A stretch of DNA of 64,000 bases from Volvox africanus (GCA_030268105.1 BSDZ01000047.1:62001-126000), one strand, 5' to 3'. Positions 1-14,000 are shown, counted from the first letter of the stretch. Notes: generated by a model from the letters alone, not told the origin. Translations and numbers: made by a program.

Positions 1-3000
1 TAATCAAAATAATTGTAATCATAATAATTATTATTTTAATTACTATTATTATTTATTAATAATCATGAGATTCATAAGAATCATATGAATCATAATGATA
101 GGGCTCCGGTGTGCCCTCCCCATCTCCCTCCCCCGCCCTTTGTCGGCGATGATGGTGGTGCTTTGGCGGCGTCGGTCGTGGCGTCGGTGGCGGATGGAGG
201 GAGGGACGGAAAGAGGTTCCCATTCCCACCATCGCCACCGCTGCCAGCACGGCCACATACACCACTACGGCTACCGCCGCAAACACCGCCACCAAGGCGA
301 CCGCTGTAAGTGTCCTGGGGTATGTACGGGCAGTGTTCATAATTGGATCTTAAACTGACATTCTGCGATTGGGCCTTCGTAGGCGGACACAACAGGGTCA
401 CTACACCCATGAAATCGAAACGGGTAAGATATGATACGGGATCGAGTTTCAAAGGTTACAAGTGTATGTCTTGATGCCTTGACTGACTGAGGGATTACCT
501 TGCAGGGATGTTTCGCTCTAGAGTGGTGAATGACCCTTCCCCTTGGTTTTGGATTTAGGATATTCTGCCACTGACATTTCCGATTGGGCCTTTGTAGGCA
601 GCCACAATTCCAGGACGGGCTTAGTATGCTAGGCGTCCGGGTCCGCTGTGCCTTGCGAGGTACGGAAATTCCTTATCCGCAACAGTATCCTGGGGTATGT
701 ACGGGCAGTGTTCATAATTGGATCTTAAACTGACATTCTGCGATTGGGCCTTCGTAGGCGGACACAACAGGGTCACTACACCCATGAAATCGAAACGGGT
801 AAGATATGATACGGGATCGAGTTTCAAAGGTGACATGTGTATGTCTTGATGCCTTGACTGACTGAGGGATTACCTTGCAGGGATGTTTCGCTCTAGAGTG
901 GTGAATGACCCTTCCCCTTGGTTTTGGATTTAGGATATTCTGCCACTGACATTTCCGATTGGGCCTTTGTAGGCAGCCACAATTCCAGGACGGGCTTAGT
1001 ATGCTAGGCGTCCGGGTCCGCTGTGCCTTGCGAGGTACGGAAATTCCTTATCCGCAACAGTATCCTGGGGTATGTACGGGCAGTGTTCATAATTGGATCT
1101 TAAACTGACATTCTGCGATTGGGCCTTCGTAGGCGGACACAACAGGGTCACTACACCCATGAAATCGAAACGGGTAAGATATGATACGGGATCGAGTTTC
1201 AAAGGTTACAAGTGTATGTCTTGATGCCTTGACTGACTGAGGGATTACCTTGCAGGGATGTTTCGCTCTAGAGTGGTGAATGACCCTTCCCCTTGGTTTT
1301 GGATTTAGGATATTCTGCCACTGACATTTCCGATTGGGCCTTTCTAGGCAGCCACAATTCCAGGACGGGCTTAGTATGCTAGGCGTCCGGGTCCGCTGTG
1401 CCTTGCGAGGTACGGAAATTCCTTATCCGCAACAGTGACAATCGAATGCCAATAACAGTAATAGTAATAAAAATAAAAATAATAGTAATAAAAATAATAA
1501 GTATTATAAAAATAAATATATTTATATAAATAATATTAATGATAACAATAAACATAATTAACATAATTAACATAATAAACGTAATTATAATAATTAACAT
1601 AATTAACATAATTAACGTAATATTAATATTTATAATAATCATAATAATTGTAATCATAATAATTATTATTTTAATTACTATTATTATTTATTAATAATCA
1701 TGAGATTCATAAGAATCATATGAATCATAATGATAGGGCTCCGGTGTGCCCTCCCCATCTCCCTCCCCCGCCCTTTGTCGGCGATGATGGTGGTGCTTTG
1801 GCGGCGTCGGTGGTGGCGTCGGTGGCGGACGGAGGGAGGGACGGAAAGAGGTTCCCATTCCCACCATCGCCACCGCTGCCAGCACGGCCACATACACCAC
1901 TACGGCTACCGCCGCAAACACCGCCACCAAGGCGACCGCTGTAAGTGTCCTGGGGTATGTACGGGCAGTGTTCATAATTGGATCTTAAACTGACATTCTG
2001 CGATTGGGCCTTCGTAGGCGGACACAACAGGGTCACTACACCCATGAAATCGAAACGGGTAAGATATGATACGGGATCGAGTTTCAAAGGTTACAAGTGT
2101 ATGTCTTGATGCCTTGACTGACTGAGGGATTACCTTGCAGGGATGTTTCGCTCTAGAGTGGTGAATGACCCTTCCCCTTGGTTTTGGATTTAGGATATTC
2201 TGCCACTGACATTTCCGATTGGGCCTTTGTAGGCAGCCACAATTCCAGGACGGGCTTAGTATGCTAGGCGTCCGGGTCCGCTGTGCCTTGCGAGGTACGG
2301 AAATTCCTTATCCGCAACAGTATCCTGGGGTATGTACGGGCAGTGTTCATAATTGGATCTTAAACTGACATTCTGCGATTGGGCCTTCGTAGGCGGACAC
2401 AACAGGGTCACTACACCCATGAAATCGAAACGGGTAAGATATGATACGGGATCGAGTTTCAAAGGTGACATGTGTATGTCTTGATGCCTTGACTGACTGA
2501 GGGATTACCTTGCAGGGATGTTTCGCTCTAGAGTGGTGAATGACCCTTCCCCTTGGTTTTGGATTTAGGATATTCTGCCACTGACATTTCCGATTGGGCC
2601 TTTGTAGGCAGCCACAATTCCAGGACGGGCTTAGTATGCTAGGCGTCCGGGTCCGCTGTGCCTTGCGAGGTACGGAAATTCCTTATCCGCAACAGTATCC
2701 TGGGGTATGTACGGGCAGTGTTCATAATTGGATCTTAAACTGACATTCTGCGATTGGGCCTTCGTAGGCGGACACAACAGGGTCACTACACCCATGAAAT
2801 CGAAACGGGTAAGACATGATACGGGATCGAGATTCAAAGGTGACATGTGTATGTCTTGATGCCTTGACTGACTGAGGGATTACCTTGCAGGGATGTTTCG
2901 CTCTAGAGTGGTGAATGACCCTTCCCCTTGGTTTTGGATTTAGGATATTCTGCCACTGACATTTCCGATTGGGCCTTTCTAGGCAGCCACAATTCCAGGA

Positions 3001-3565
3001 CGGGCTTAGTATGCTAGGCGTCCGGGTCCGCTGTGCCTTGCGAGGTACGGAAATTCCTTATCCGCAACAGTGACAATCGAATGCCAATAACAGTAATAGT
3101 AATAAAAATAAAAATAATAGTAATAAAAATAATAAGTATTATAAAAATAAATATATTTATATAAATAATATTAATGATAACAATAAACATAATTAACATA
3201 ATTAACATAATAAACGTAATTATAATAATTAACATAATTAACATAATTAACGTAATATTAATATTTATAATAATCATAATAATTGTAATCATAATAATTA
3301 TTATTTTAATTACTATTATTATTTATTAATAATCATGAGATTCATAAGAATCATATGAATCATAATGATAGGGCTCCGGTGTGCCCTCCCCATCTCCCTC
3401 CCCCGCCCTTTGTCGGCGATGATGGTGGTGCTTTGGCGGCGTCGGTGGTGGCGTCGGTGGCGGACGGAGGGAGGGACGGAAAGAGGTTCCCATTCCCACC
3501 ATCGCCACCGCTGCCAGCACGGCCACATACACCACTACGGCTACCGCCGCAAACACCGCCACCAA
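1..3565. repeat. 1,635-bp higher-order tandem repeat (two units plus part of a third)
   Basis: The sequence repeats with a period of 1,635 bp: the same blocks start near 49, 1684 and 3319. Each unit has three parts. The first is an AT-rich stretch built of TAAT/AACATAATT-like words (about 1432-1690 and 3067-3340). The second is a GC-rich block of about 220 bp (about 90-310, 1725-1945, 3360-3565). The third is three head-to-tail 375-bp subrepeats. The units are nearly identical; unit 1 differs from units 2 and 3 at a few bases in the GC-rich block, and the last subrepeat of unit 2 has its own changes. The array runs off the left edge, so its true length is unknown. The short reading frames inside are copied with the repeat and give no sign of being genes. 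The third unit passes directly into the satellite after its GC-rich block. Confidence 0.95.
311..1435. repeat. three tandem 375-bp subrepeats (unit 1)
   Basis: Copies begin at 311, 686 and 1061, exactly 375 bp apart, and differ by only a few bases. The same trio recurs at about 1946-3070 in the second large unit. Each copy ends in a segment containing GCGTCCGGGTCCGCTGTGCC and then ATTCCTTATCCGCAACAG. The last copy of each trio runs into the AT-rich block. A diverged version of that ending occurs alone at about 20503-20590, again followed by AT-rich sequence, so the segment may derive from the 3' end of a retroelement; that origin is inference. Confidence 0.93.
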
Positions 3566-3713
3566 GGTGGCGGTGGTGATGGCGGTGGCGTTCGTGGAGT
3601 CGTCGGTGAAAAGGTAAGTATCGGTGCCGTACCTACTTCCCTCCTGATCTCACTCCCTCCCTCCCGTGTGCCCTCCTTTTCCCCCTTCTCCCCCCCCCCG
3701 CCTTGTTGTCAGG

Positions 3714-3876
3714 GATGATGGTGGTGCTTTGGTGGCGGTGGTGATGGCGGTGGCGTTCGTGGAGTCGTCGGTGAAAAGGTAAGTATCGGTGCCGTACCTA
3801 CTTCCCTCCCGATCTCACTCCCTCCCTCCCGTGTGCCCTCCTTTTCCCCCTTCTCCCCCACCGCCTTGTTGTCAGG
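3714..3876 (+). repeat. example satellite unit with splice-site-like borders
   Basis: One representative unit. The exon-like part is about 3714-3779, the donor GTAAGT follows at once, and the acceptor CAG lies just before the next unit near 3877. The exon-like length of 66 nt is a multiple of three, so any number of units could be joined without a frame change. The 22 predicted residues include a 13-residue hydrophobic core (GALVAVVMAVAFV) between acidic and basic ends. The GC-rich block of the 1,635-bp repeat contains a diverged relative of this segment (GDDGGALAASVVASVADGG). Confidence 0.7.
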
Positions 3877-6299
3877 GATGATGGTGGTGCTTTGGTGGCG
3901 GTGGTGATGGCGGTGGCGTTCGTGGAGTCGTCGGTGAAAAGGTAAGTATCGGTGCCGTACCTACTTCCCTCCCGATCTCACTCCCTCCCTCCCGTGTGCC
4001 CTCCTTTTCCCCCTTCTCCCCCCCCGCCTTGTTGTCAGGGATGATGGTGGTGCTTTGGTGGCGGTGGTGATGGCGGTGGCGTTCGTGGAGTCGTCGGTGA
4101 AAAGGTCAGTATCGGTGCCGTACCTACTTCCCTCCCGATCTCACTCCCTCCCTCCCGTGTGCCCTCCTTTTCCCCCTTCTCCCCCCCCCGCCTTGTTGTC
4201 AGGGATGATGGTGGTGCTTTGGTGGCGGTGGTGATGGCGGTGGCGTTCGTGGAGTCGTCGGTGAAAAGGTAAGTATCGGTGCCGTACCTACTTCCCTCCC
4301 GATCTCACTCCCTCCCTCCCGTGTGCCCTCCTTTTCCCCCTTCTCCCCCCCCCCGCCTTGTTGTCAGGGATGATGGTGGTGCTTTGGTGGCGGTGGTGAT
4401 GGCGGTGGCGTTCGTGGAGTCGTCGGTGAAAAGGTAAGTATCGGTGCCGTACCTACTTCCCTCCCGATCTCACTCCCTCCCTCCCGTGTGCCCTCCTTTT
4501 CCCCCTTCTCGCCCCCCGCCTTGTTGTCAGGGATGATGGTGGTGCTTTGGTGGCGGTGGTGATGGCGGTGGCGTTCGTGGAGTCGTCGGTGAAAAGGTCA
4601 GTATCGGTGCCGTACCTACTTCCCTCCCGATCTCACTCCCTCCCTCCCGTGTGCCCTCCTTTTCCCCCTTCTCCCCCCCCTCCTTCTTGTCGGCGATGAT
4701 GGTGGTGCTTTGGTGGCGGTGGTGATGGCGGTGGCGTTCGTGGAGTCGTCGGTGAAAAGGTCAGTATCGGTGCCGTACCTACTTCCCTCCCGATCTCACT
4801 CCCTCCCTCCCGTGTGCCCTCCTTTTCCCCCTTCTCCCCCACCGCCTTGTTGTCAGGGATGATGGTGGTGCTTTGGTGGCGGTGGTGATGGCGGTGGCGT
4901 TCGTGGAGTCGTCGGTGAAAAGGTCAGTATCGGTGCCGTACCTACTTCCCTCCCGATCTCACTCCCTCCCTCCCGTGTGCCCTCCTTTTCCCCCTTCTCC
5001 CCCCCCTCCTTCTTGTCGGCGATGATGGTGGTGCTTTGGTGGCGGTGGTGATGGCGGTGGCGTTCGTGGAGTCGTCGGTGAAAAGGTAAGTATCGGTGCC
5101 GTACCTACTTCCCTCCCGATCTCACTCCCTCCCTCCCGTGTGCCCTCCTTTTCCCCCTTCTCCCCCCCCCGCCTTGTTGTCAGGGATGATGGTGGTGCTT
5201 TGGTGGCGGTGGTGATGGCGGTGGCGTTCGTGGAGTCGTCGGTGAAAAGGTAAGTATCGGTGCCGTACCTACTTCCCTCCCGATCTCACTCCCTCCCTCC
5301 CGTGTGCCCTCCTTTTCCCCCTTCTCCCCCCCCACGCCTTGTTGTCAGGGATGATGGTGGTGCTTTGGTGGCGGTGGTGATGGCGGTGGCGTTCGTGGAG
5401 TCGTCGGTGAAAAGGTAAGTATCGGTGCCGTACCTACTTCCCTCCCGATCTCACTCCCTCCCTCCCGTGTGCCCTCCTTTTCCCCCTTCGCCCCCCCCGC
5501 CTTGTTGTCAGGGATGATGGTGGTGCTTTGGTGGCGGTGGTGATGGCGGTGGCGTTCGTGGAGTCGTCGGTGAAAAGGTAAGTATCGGTGCCGTACCTAC
5601 TTCCCTCCCGATCTCACTCCCTCCCTCCCGTGTGCCCTCCTTTTCCCCCTTCTCCCCCCCCCTCATTGTCGGCGATGATGGTGGTGCTTTGGTGGCGGTG
5701 GTGATGGCGGTGGCGTTCGTGGAGTCGTCGGTGAAAAGGTAAGTATCGGTGCCGTACCTACTTCCCTCCTGATCTCACTCCCTCCCTCCCGTGTGCCCTC
5801 CTTTTCCCCCTTCTCCCCCACCGCCTTGTTGTCAGGGATGATGGTGGTGCTTTGGTGGCGGTGGTGATGGCGGTGGCGTTCGTGGAGTCGTCGGTGAAAA
5901 GGTCAGTATCGGTGCCGTACCTACTTCCCTCCCGATCTCACTCCCTCCCTCCCGTGTGCCCTCCTTTTCCCCCTTCTCCCCCACCGCCTTGTTGTCAGGG
6001 ATGATGGTGGTGCTTTGGTGGCGGTGGTGATGGCGGTGGCGTTCGTGGAGTCGTTGGTGAAAAGGTAAGTATCGGTGCCGTACCTACTTCCCTCCCGATC
6101 TCACTCCCTCCCTCCCGTGTGCCCTCCTTTTCCCCCTTCTCCCCCCCCGCCTTGTTGTCAGGGATGATGGTGGTGCTTTGGTGGCGGTGGTGATGGCGGT
6201 GGCGTTCGTGGAGTCGTCGGTGAAAAGGTAAGTATCGGTGCCGTACCTACTTCCCTCCCGATCTCACTCCCTCCCTCCCGTGTGCCCTCCTTTTCCCCC

Positions 6300-9200
6300 T
6301 TCTCCCCCACCGCCTTGTTGTCAGGGATGATGGTGGTGCTTTGGTGGCGGTGGTGATGGCGGTGGCGTTCGTGGAGTCGTCGGTGAAAAGGTAAGTATCG
6401 GTGCCGTACCTACTTCCCTCCCGATCTCACTCCCTCCCTCCCGTGTGCCCTCCTTTTCCCCCTTCTCCCCCCGCCTTGTTGTCAGGGATGATGGTGGTGC
6501 TTTGGTGGCGGTGGTGATGGCGGTGGCGTTCGTGGAGTCGTCGGTGAAAAGGTAAGTATCGGTGCCGTACCTACTTCCCTCCCGATCTCACTCCCTCCCT
6601 CGCGTGTGCCCTCCTTTTCCCCCTTCTCCCCCCCCCCGCCTTGTTGTCAGGGATGATGGTGGTGCTTTGGTGGCGGTGGTGATGGCGGTGGCGTTCGTGG
6701 AGTCGTCGGTGAAAAGGTAAGTATCGGTGCCGTACCTACTTCCCTCCTGATCTCACTCCCTCCCTCCCGTGTGCCCTCCTTTTCCCCCTTCTCCCCCACC
6801 GCCTTGTTGTCAGGGATGATGGTGGTGCTTTGGTGGCGGTGGTGATGGCGGTGGCGTTCGTGGAGTCGTCGGTGAAAAGGTCAGTATCGGTGCCGTACCT
6901 ACTTCCCTCCCGATCTCACTCCCTCCCTCCCGTGTGCCCTCCTTTTCCCCCTTCTCCCCCCCCGCCTTGTTGTCAGGGATGATGGTGGTGCTTTGGTGGC
7001 GGTGGTGATGGCGGTGGCGTTCGTGGAGTCGTTGGTGAAAAGGTAAGTATCGGTGCCGTACCTACTTCCCTCCCGATCTCACTCCCTCCCTCCCGTGTGC
7101 CCTCCTTTTCCCCCTTCTCCCCCCCCGCCTTGTTGTCAGGGATGATGGTGGTGCTTTGGTGGCGGTGGTGATGGCGGTGGCGTTCGTGGAGTCGTCGGTG
7201 AAAAGGTAAGTATCGGTGCCGTACCTACTTCCCTCCCGATCTCACTCCCTCCCTCCCGTGTGCCCTCCTTTTCCCCCTTCTCCCCCCCCGCCTTGTTGTC
7301 AGGGATGATGGTGGTGCTTTGGTGGCGGTGGTGATGGCGGTGGCGTTCGTGGAGTCGTCGGTGAAAAGGTAAGTATCGGTGCCGTACCTACTTCCCTCCC
7401 GATCTCACTCCCTCCCTCCCGTGTGCCCTCCTTTTCCCCCTTCTCCCCCCGCCTTGTTGTCAGGGATGATGGTGGTGCTTTGGTGGCGGTGGTGATGGCG
7501 GTGGCGTTCGTGGAGTCGTCGGTGAAAAGGTAAGTATCGGTGCCGTACCTACTTCCCTCCCGATCTCACTCCCTCCCTCGCGTGTGCCCTCCTTTTCCCC
7601 CTTCTCCCCCCCCCCGCCTTGTTGTCAGGGATGATGGTGGTGCTTTGGTGGCGGTGGTGATGGCGGTGGCGTTCGTGGAGTCGTCGGTGAAAAGGTAAGT
7701 ATCGGTGCCGTACCTACTTCCCTCCTGATCTCACTCCCTCCCTCCCGTGTGCCCTCCTTTTCCCCCTTCTCCCCCACCGCCTTGTTGTCAGGGATGATGG
7801 TGGTGCTTTGGTGGCGGTGGTGATGGCGGTGGCGTTCGTGGAGTCGTCGGTGAAAAGGTCAGTATCGGTGCCGTACCTACTTCCCTCCCGATCTCACTCC
7901 CTCCCTCCCGTGTGCCCTCCTTTTCCCCCTTCTCCCCCCCCGCCTTGTTGTCAGGGATGATGGTGGTGCTTTGGTGGCGGTGGTGATGGCGGTGGCGTTC
8001 GTGGAGTCGTTGGTGAAAAGGTAAGTATCGGTGCCGTACCTACTTCCCTCCCGATCTCACTCCCTCCCTCCCGTGTGCCCTCCTTTTCCCCCTTCTCCCC
8101 CCCCGCCTTGTTGTCAGGGATGATGGTGGTGCTTTGGTGGCGGTGGTGATGGCGGTGGCGTTCGTGGAGTCGTCGGTGAAAAGGTAAGTATCGGTGCCGT
8201 ACCTACTTCCCTCCCGATCTCACTCCCTCCCTCCCGTGTGCCCTCCTTTTCCCCCTTCTCCCCCCCCGCCTTGTTGTCAGGGATGATGGTGGTGCTTTGG
8301 TGGCGGTGGTGATGGCGGTGGCGTTCGTGGAGTCGTCGGTGAAAAGGTAAGTATCGGTGCCGTACCTACTTCCCTCCCGATCTCACTCCCTCCCTCCCGT
8401 GTGCCCTCCTTTTCCCCCTTCTCCCCCCGCCTTGTTGTCAGGGATGATGGTGGTGCTTTGGTGGCGGTGGTGATGGCGGTGGCGTTCGTGGAGTCGTCGG
8501 TGAAAAGGTAAGTATCGGTGCCGTACCTACTTCCCTCCCGATCTCACTCCCTCCCTCGCGTGTGCCCTCCTTTTCCCCCTTCTCCCCCCCCCCGCCTTGT
8601 TGTCAGGGATGATGGTGGTGCTTTGGTGGCGGTGGTGATGGCGGTGGCGTTCGTGGAGTCGTCGGTGAAAAGGTAAGTATCGGTGCCGTACCTACTTCCC
8701 TCCTGATCTCACTCCCTCCCTCCCGTGTGCCCTCCTTTTCCCCCTTCTCCCCCCCCCCGCCTTGTTGTCAGGGATGATGGTGGTGCTTTGGTGGCGGTGG
8801 TGATGGCGGTGGCGTTCGTGGAGTCGTCGGTGAAAAGGTAAGTATCGGTGCCGTACCTACTTCCCTCCCGATCTCACTCCCTCCCTCCCGTGTGCCCTCC
8901 TTTTCCCCCTTCTCCCCCCGCCTTGTTGTCAGGGATGATGGTGGTGCTTTGGTGGCGGTGGTGATGGCGGTGGCGTTCGTGGAGTCGTCGGTGAAAAGGT
9001 AAGTATCGGTGCCGTACCTACTTCCCTCCTGATCTCACTCCCTCCCTCCCGTGTGCCCTCCTTTTCCCCCTTCTCCCCCACCGCCTTGTTGTCAGGGATG
9101 ATGGTGGTGCTTTGGTGGCGGTGGTGATGGCGGTGGCGTTCGTGGAGTCGTCGGTGAAAAGGTCAGTATCGGTGCCGTACCTACTTCCCTCCCGATCTCA

Positions 9201-9400
9201 CTCCCTCCCTCCCGTGTGCCCTCCTTTTCCCCCTTCTCCCCCCCCGCCTTGTTGTCAGGGATGATGGTGGTGCTTTGGTGGCGGTGGTGATGGCGGTGGC
9301 GTTCGTGGAGTCGTTGGTGAAAAGGTAAGTATCGGTGCCGTACCTACTTCCCTCCCGATCTCACTCCCTCCCTCCCGTGTGCCCTCCTTTTCCCCCTTCT
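6300..9400. repeat. higher-order periodicity of six satellite units (~978 bp)
   Basis: Variant bases mark a longer period. The variant CTCGCGTGTG occurs near 6601, 7579 and 8557, spaced 978 bp, and the variant GTCGTTGGTG near 6052, 7032 and 8009. The next marks, near 9861 and 9313, are eight units on. This shows recent duplication of blocks of six or eight units. Confidence 0.8.
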
Positions 9401-11029
9401 CCCCCCCCGCCTTGTTGTCAGGGATGATGGTGGTGCTTTGGTGGCGGTGGTGATGGCGGTGGCGTTCGTGGAGTCGTCGGTGAAAAGGTAAGTATCGGTG
9501 CCGTACCTACTTCCCTCCCGATCTCACTCCCTCCCTCCCGTGTGCCCTCCTTTTCCCCCTTCTCCCCCCCCGCCTTGTTGTCAGGGATGATGGTGGTGCT
9601 TTGGTGGCGGTGGTGATGGCGGTGGCGTTCGTGGAGTCGTCGGTGAAAAGGTAAGTATCGGTGCCGTACCTACTTCCCTCCCGATCTCACTCCCTCCCTC
9701 CCGTGTGCCCTCCTTTTCCCCCTTCTCCCCCCGCCTTGTTGTCAGGGATGATGGTGGTGCTTTGGTGGCGGTGGTGATGGCGGTGGCGTTCGTGGAGTCG
9801 TCGGTGAAAAGGTAAGTATCGGTGCCGTACCTACTTCCCTCCCGATCTCACTCCCTCCCTCGCGTGTGCCCTCCTTTTCCCCCTTCTCCCCCCCCCCGCC
9901 TTGTTGTCAGGGATGATGGTGGTGCTTTGGTGGCGGTGGTGATGGCGGTGGCGTTCGTGGAGTCGTCGGTGAAAAGGTAAGTATCGGTGCCGTACCTACT
10001 TCCCTCCTGATCTCACTCCCTCCCTCCCGTGTGCCCTCCTTTTCCCCCTTCTCCCCCCCCCCGCCTTGTTGTCAGGGATGATGGTGGTGCTTTGGTGGCG
10101 GTGGTGATGGCGGTGGCGTTCGTGGAGTCGTCGGTGAAAAGGTAAGTATCGGTGCCGTACCTACTTCCCTCCCGATCTCACTCCCTCCCTCCCGTGTGCC
10201 CTCCTTTTCCCCCTTCTCCCCCCCCGCCTTGTTGTCAGGGATGATGGTGGTGCTTTGGTGGCGGTGGTGATGGCGGTGGCGTTCGTGGAGTCGTCGGTGA
10301 AAAGGTAAGTATCGGTGCCGTACCTACTTCCCTCCCGATCTCACTCCCTCCCTCCCGTGTGCCCTCCTTTTCCCCCTTCTCCCCCACCGCCTTGTTGTCA
10401 GGGATGATGGTGGTGCTTTGGTGGCGGTGGTGATGGCGGTGGCGTTCGTGGAGTCGTCGGTGAAAAGGTCAGTATCGGTGCCGTACCTACTTCCCTCCCG
10501 ATCTCACTCCCTCCCTCCCGTGTGCCCTCCTTTTCCCCCTTCTCCCCCCCCGCCTTGTTGTCAGGGATGATGGTGGTGCTTTGGTGGCGGTGGTGATGGC
10601 GGTGGCGTTCGTGGAGTCGTCGGTGAAAAGGTAAGTATCGGTGCCGTACCTACTTCCCTCCCGATCTCACTCCCTCCCTCCCGTGTGCCCTCCTTTTCCC
10701 CCTTCTCCCCCACCGCCTTGTTGTCAGGGATGATGGTGGTGCTTTGGTGGCGGTGGTGATGGCGGTGGCGTTCGTGGAGTCGTCGGTGAAAAGGTAAGTA
10801 TCGGTGCCGTACCTACTTCCCTCCCGATCTCACTCCCTCCCTCCCGTGTGCCCTCCTTTTCCCCCTTCTCCCCCCCCCCGCCTTGTTGTCAGGGATGATG
10901 GTGGTGCTTTGGTGGCGGTGGTGATGGCGGTGGCGTTCGTGGAGTCGTCGGTGAAAAGGTCAGTATCGGTGCCGTACCTACTTCCCTCCCGATCTCACTC
11001 CCTCCCTCCCGTGTGCCCTCCTTTTCCCC

Positions 11030-14000
11030 CTTCTCCCCCCCCTCCTTCTTGTCGGCGATGATGGTGGTGCTTTGGTGGCGGTGGTGATGGCGGTGGCGTT
11101 CGTGGAGTCGTCGGTGAAAAGGTCAGTATCGGTGCCGTACCTACTTCCCTCCCGATCTCACTCCCTCCCTCCCGTGTGCCCTCCTTTTCCCCCTTCTCGC
11201 CCCCCGCCTTGTTGTCAGGGATGATGGTGGTGCTTTGGTGGCGGTGGTGATGGCGGTGGCGTTCGTGGAGTCGTCGGTGAAAAGGTAAGTATCGGTGCCG
11301 TACCTACTTCCCTCCTGATCTCACTCCCTCCCTCCCGTGTGCCCTCCTTTTCCCCCTTCTCCCCCCCCGCCTTGTTGTCAGGGATGATGGTGGTGCTTTG
11401 GTGGCGGTGGTGATGGCGGTGGCGTTCGTGGAGTCGTCGGTGAAAAGGTCAGTATCGGTGCCGTACCTACTTCCCTCCCGATCTCACTCCCTCCCTCCCG
11501 TGTGCCCTCCTTTTCCCCCTTCTCCCCCCGCCTTGTTGTCAGGGATGATGGTGGTGCTTTGGTGGCGGTGGTGATGGCGGTGGCGTTCGTGGAGTCGTCG
11601 GTGAAAAGGTAAGTATCGGTGCCGTACCTACTTCCCTCCCGATCTCACTCCCTCCCTCGCGTGTGCCCTCCTTTTCCCCCTTCTCCCCCCCCCCGCCTTG
11701 TTGTCAGGGATGATGGTGGTGCTTTGGTGGCGGTGGTGATGGCGGTGGCGTTCGTGGAGTCGTCGGTGAAAAGGTAAGTATCGGTGCCGTACCTACTTCC
11801 CTCCTGATCTCACTCCCTCCCTCCCGTGTGCCCTCCTTTTCCCCCTTCTCCCCCCGCCTTGTTGTCAGGGATGATGGTGGTGCTTTGGTGGCGGTGGTGA
11901 TGGCGGTGGCGTTCGTGGAGTCGTCGGTGAAAAGGTAAGTATCGGTGCCGTACCTACTTCCCTCCCGATCTCACTCCCTCCCTCCCGTGTGCCCTCCTTT
12001 TCCCCCTTCTCTCCCCCCCCGCCTTGTTGTCAGGGATGATGGTGGTGCTTTGGTGGCGGTGGTGATGGCGGTGGCGTTCGTGGAGTCGTCGGTGAAAAGG
12101 TAAGTATCGGTGCCGTACCTACTTCCCTCCCGATCTCACTCCCTCCCTCCCGTGTGCCCTCCTTTTCCCCCTTCTCCCCCCGCCTTGTTGTCAGGGATGA
12201 TGGTGGTGCTTTGGTGGCGGTGGTGATGGCGGTGGCGTTCGTGGAGTCGTCGGTGAAAAGGTAAGTATCGGTGCCGTACCTACTTCCCTCCCGATCTCAC
12301 TCCCTCCCTCGCGTGTGCCCTCCTTTTCCCCCTTCTCCCCCCCCCCGCCTTGTTGTCAGGGATGATGGTGGTGCTTTGGTGGCGGTGGTGATGGCGGTGG
12401 CGTTCGTGGAGTCGTCGGTGAAAAGGTAAGTATCGGTGCCGTACCTACTTCCCTCCTGATCTCACTCCCTCCCTCCCGTGTGCCCTCCTTTTCCCCCTTC
12501 TCCCCCCCCCGCCTTGTTGTCAGGGATGATGGTGGTGCTTTGGTGGCGGTGGTGATGGCGGTGGCGTTCGTGGAGTCGTCGGTGAAAAGGTAAGTATCGG
12601 TGCCGTACCTACTTCCCTCCCGATCTCACTCCCTCCCTCCCGTGTGCCCTCCTTTTCCCCCTTCTCCCCCCCCGCCTTGTTGTCAGGGATGATGGTGGTG
12701 CTTTGGTGGCGGTGGTGATGGCGGTGGCGTTCGTGGAGTCGTCGGTGAAAAGGTAAGTATCGGTGCCGTACCTACTTCCCTCCCGATCTCACTCCCTCCC
12801 TCCCGTGTGCCCTCCTTTTCCCCCTTCTCCCCCACCGCCTTGTTGTCAGGGATGATGGTGGTGCTTTGGTGGCGGTGGTGATGGCGGTGGCGTTCGTGGA
12901 GTCGTCGGTGAAAAGGTAAGTATCGGTGCCGTACCTACTTCCCTCCCGATCTCACTCCCTCCCTCCCGTGTGCCCTCCTTTTCCCCCTTCTCCCCCCCCG
13001 CCTTGTTGTCAGGGATGATGGTGGTGCTTTGGTGGCGGTGGTGATGGCGGTGGCGTTCGTGGAGTCGTCGGTGAAAAGGTCAGTATCGTTGCCGTACCTA
13101 CTTCCCTCCCGATCTCACTCCCTCCCTCCCGTGTGCCCTCCTTTTCCCCCTTCTCCCCCCCCTCCTTCTTGTCGGCGATGATGGTGGTGCTTTGGTGGCG
13201 GTGGTGATGGCGGTGGCGTTCGTGGAGTCGTCGGTGAAAAGGTCAGTATCGGTGCCGTACCTACTTCCCTCCCGATCTCACTCCCTCCCTCCCGTGTGCC
13301 CTCCTTTTCCCCCTTCTCGCCCCCCGCCTTGTTGTCAGGGATGATGGTGGTGCTTTGGTGGCGGTGGTGATGGCGGTGGCGTTCGTGGAGTCGTCGGTGA
13401 AAAGGTAAGTATCGGTGCCGTACCTACTTCCCTCCTGATCTCACTCCCTCCCTCCCGTGTGCCCTCCTTTTCCCCCTTCTCCCCCACCGCCTTGTTGTCA
13501 GGGATGATGGTGGTGCTTTGGTGGCGGTGGTGATGGCGGTGGCGTTCGTGGAGTCGTCGGTGAAAAGGTCAGTATCGGTGCCGTACCTACTTCCCTCCCG
13601 ATCTCACTCCCTCCCTCCCGTGTGCCCTCCTTTTCCCCCTTCTCCCCCCGCCTTGTTGTCAGGGATGATGGTGGTGCTTTGGTGGCGGTGGTGATGGCGG
13701 TGGCGTTCGTGGAGTCGTCGGTGAAAAGGTAAGTATCGGTGCCGTACCTACTTCCCTCCCGATCTCACTCCCTCCCTCGCGTGTGCCCTCCTTTTCCCCC
13801 TTCTCCCCCCCCCCGCCTTGTTGTCAGGGATGATGGTGGTGCTTTGGTGGCGGTGGTGATGGCGGTGGCGTTCGTGGAGTCGTCGGTGAAAAGGTAAGTA
13901 TCGGTGCCGTACCTACTTCCCTCCTGATCTCACTCCCTCCCTCCCGTGTGCCCTCCTTTTCCCCCTTCTCCCCCCGCCTTGTTGTCAGGGATGATGGTGG

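Noticed and set aside
1..3565. Telomere or subtelomere end
   Set aside because: No telomere repeat of the TTTAGGG or TTTTAGGG type was seen, so a position near a chromosome end cannot be supported.
49..3718. Short open frames in the 1,635-bp repeat, including a Met/Ile-rich frame in the AT-rich block
   Set aside because: They are copied with the repeat, overlap on both strands and reflect base composition; none has a recognisable domain.
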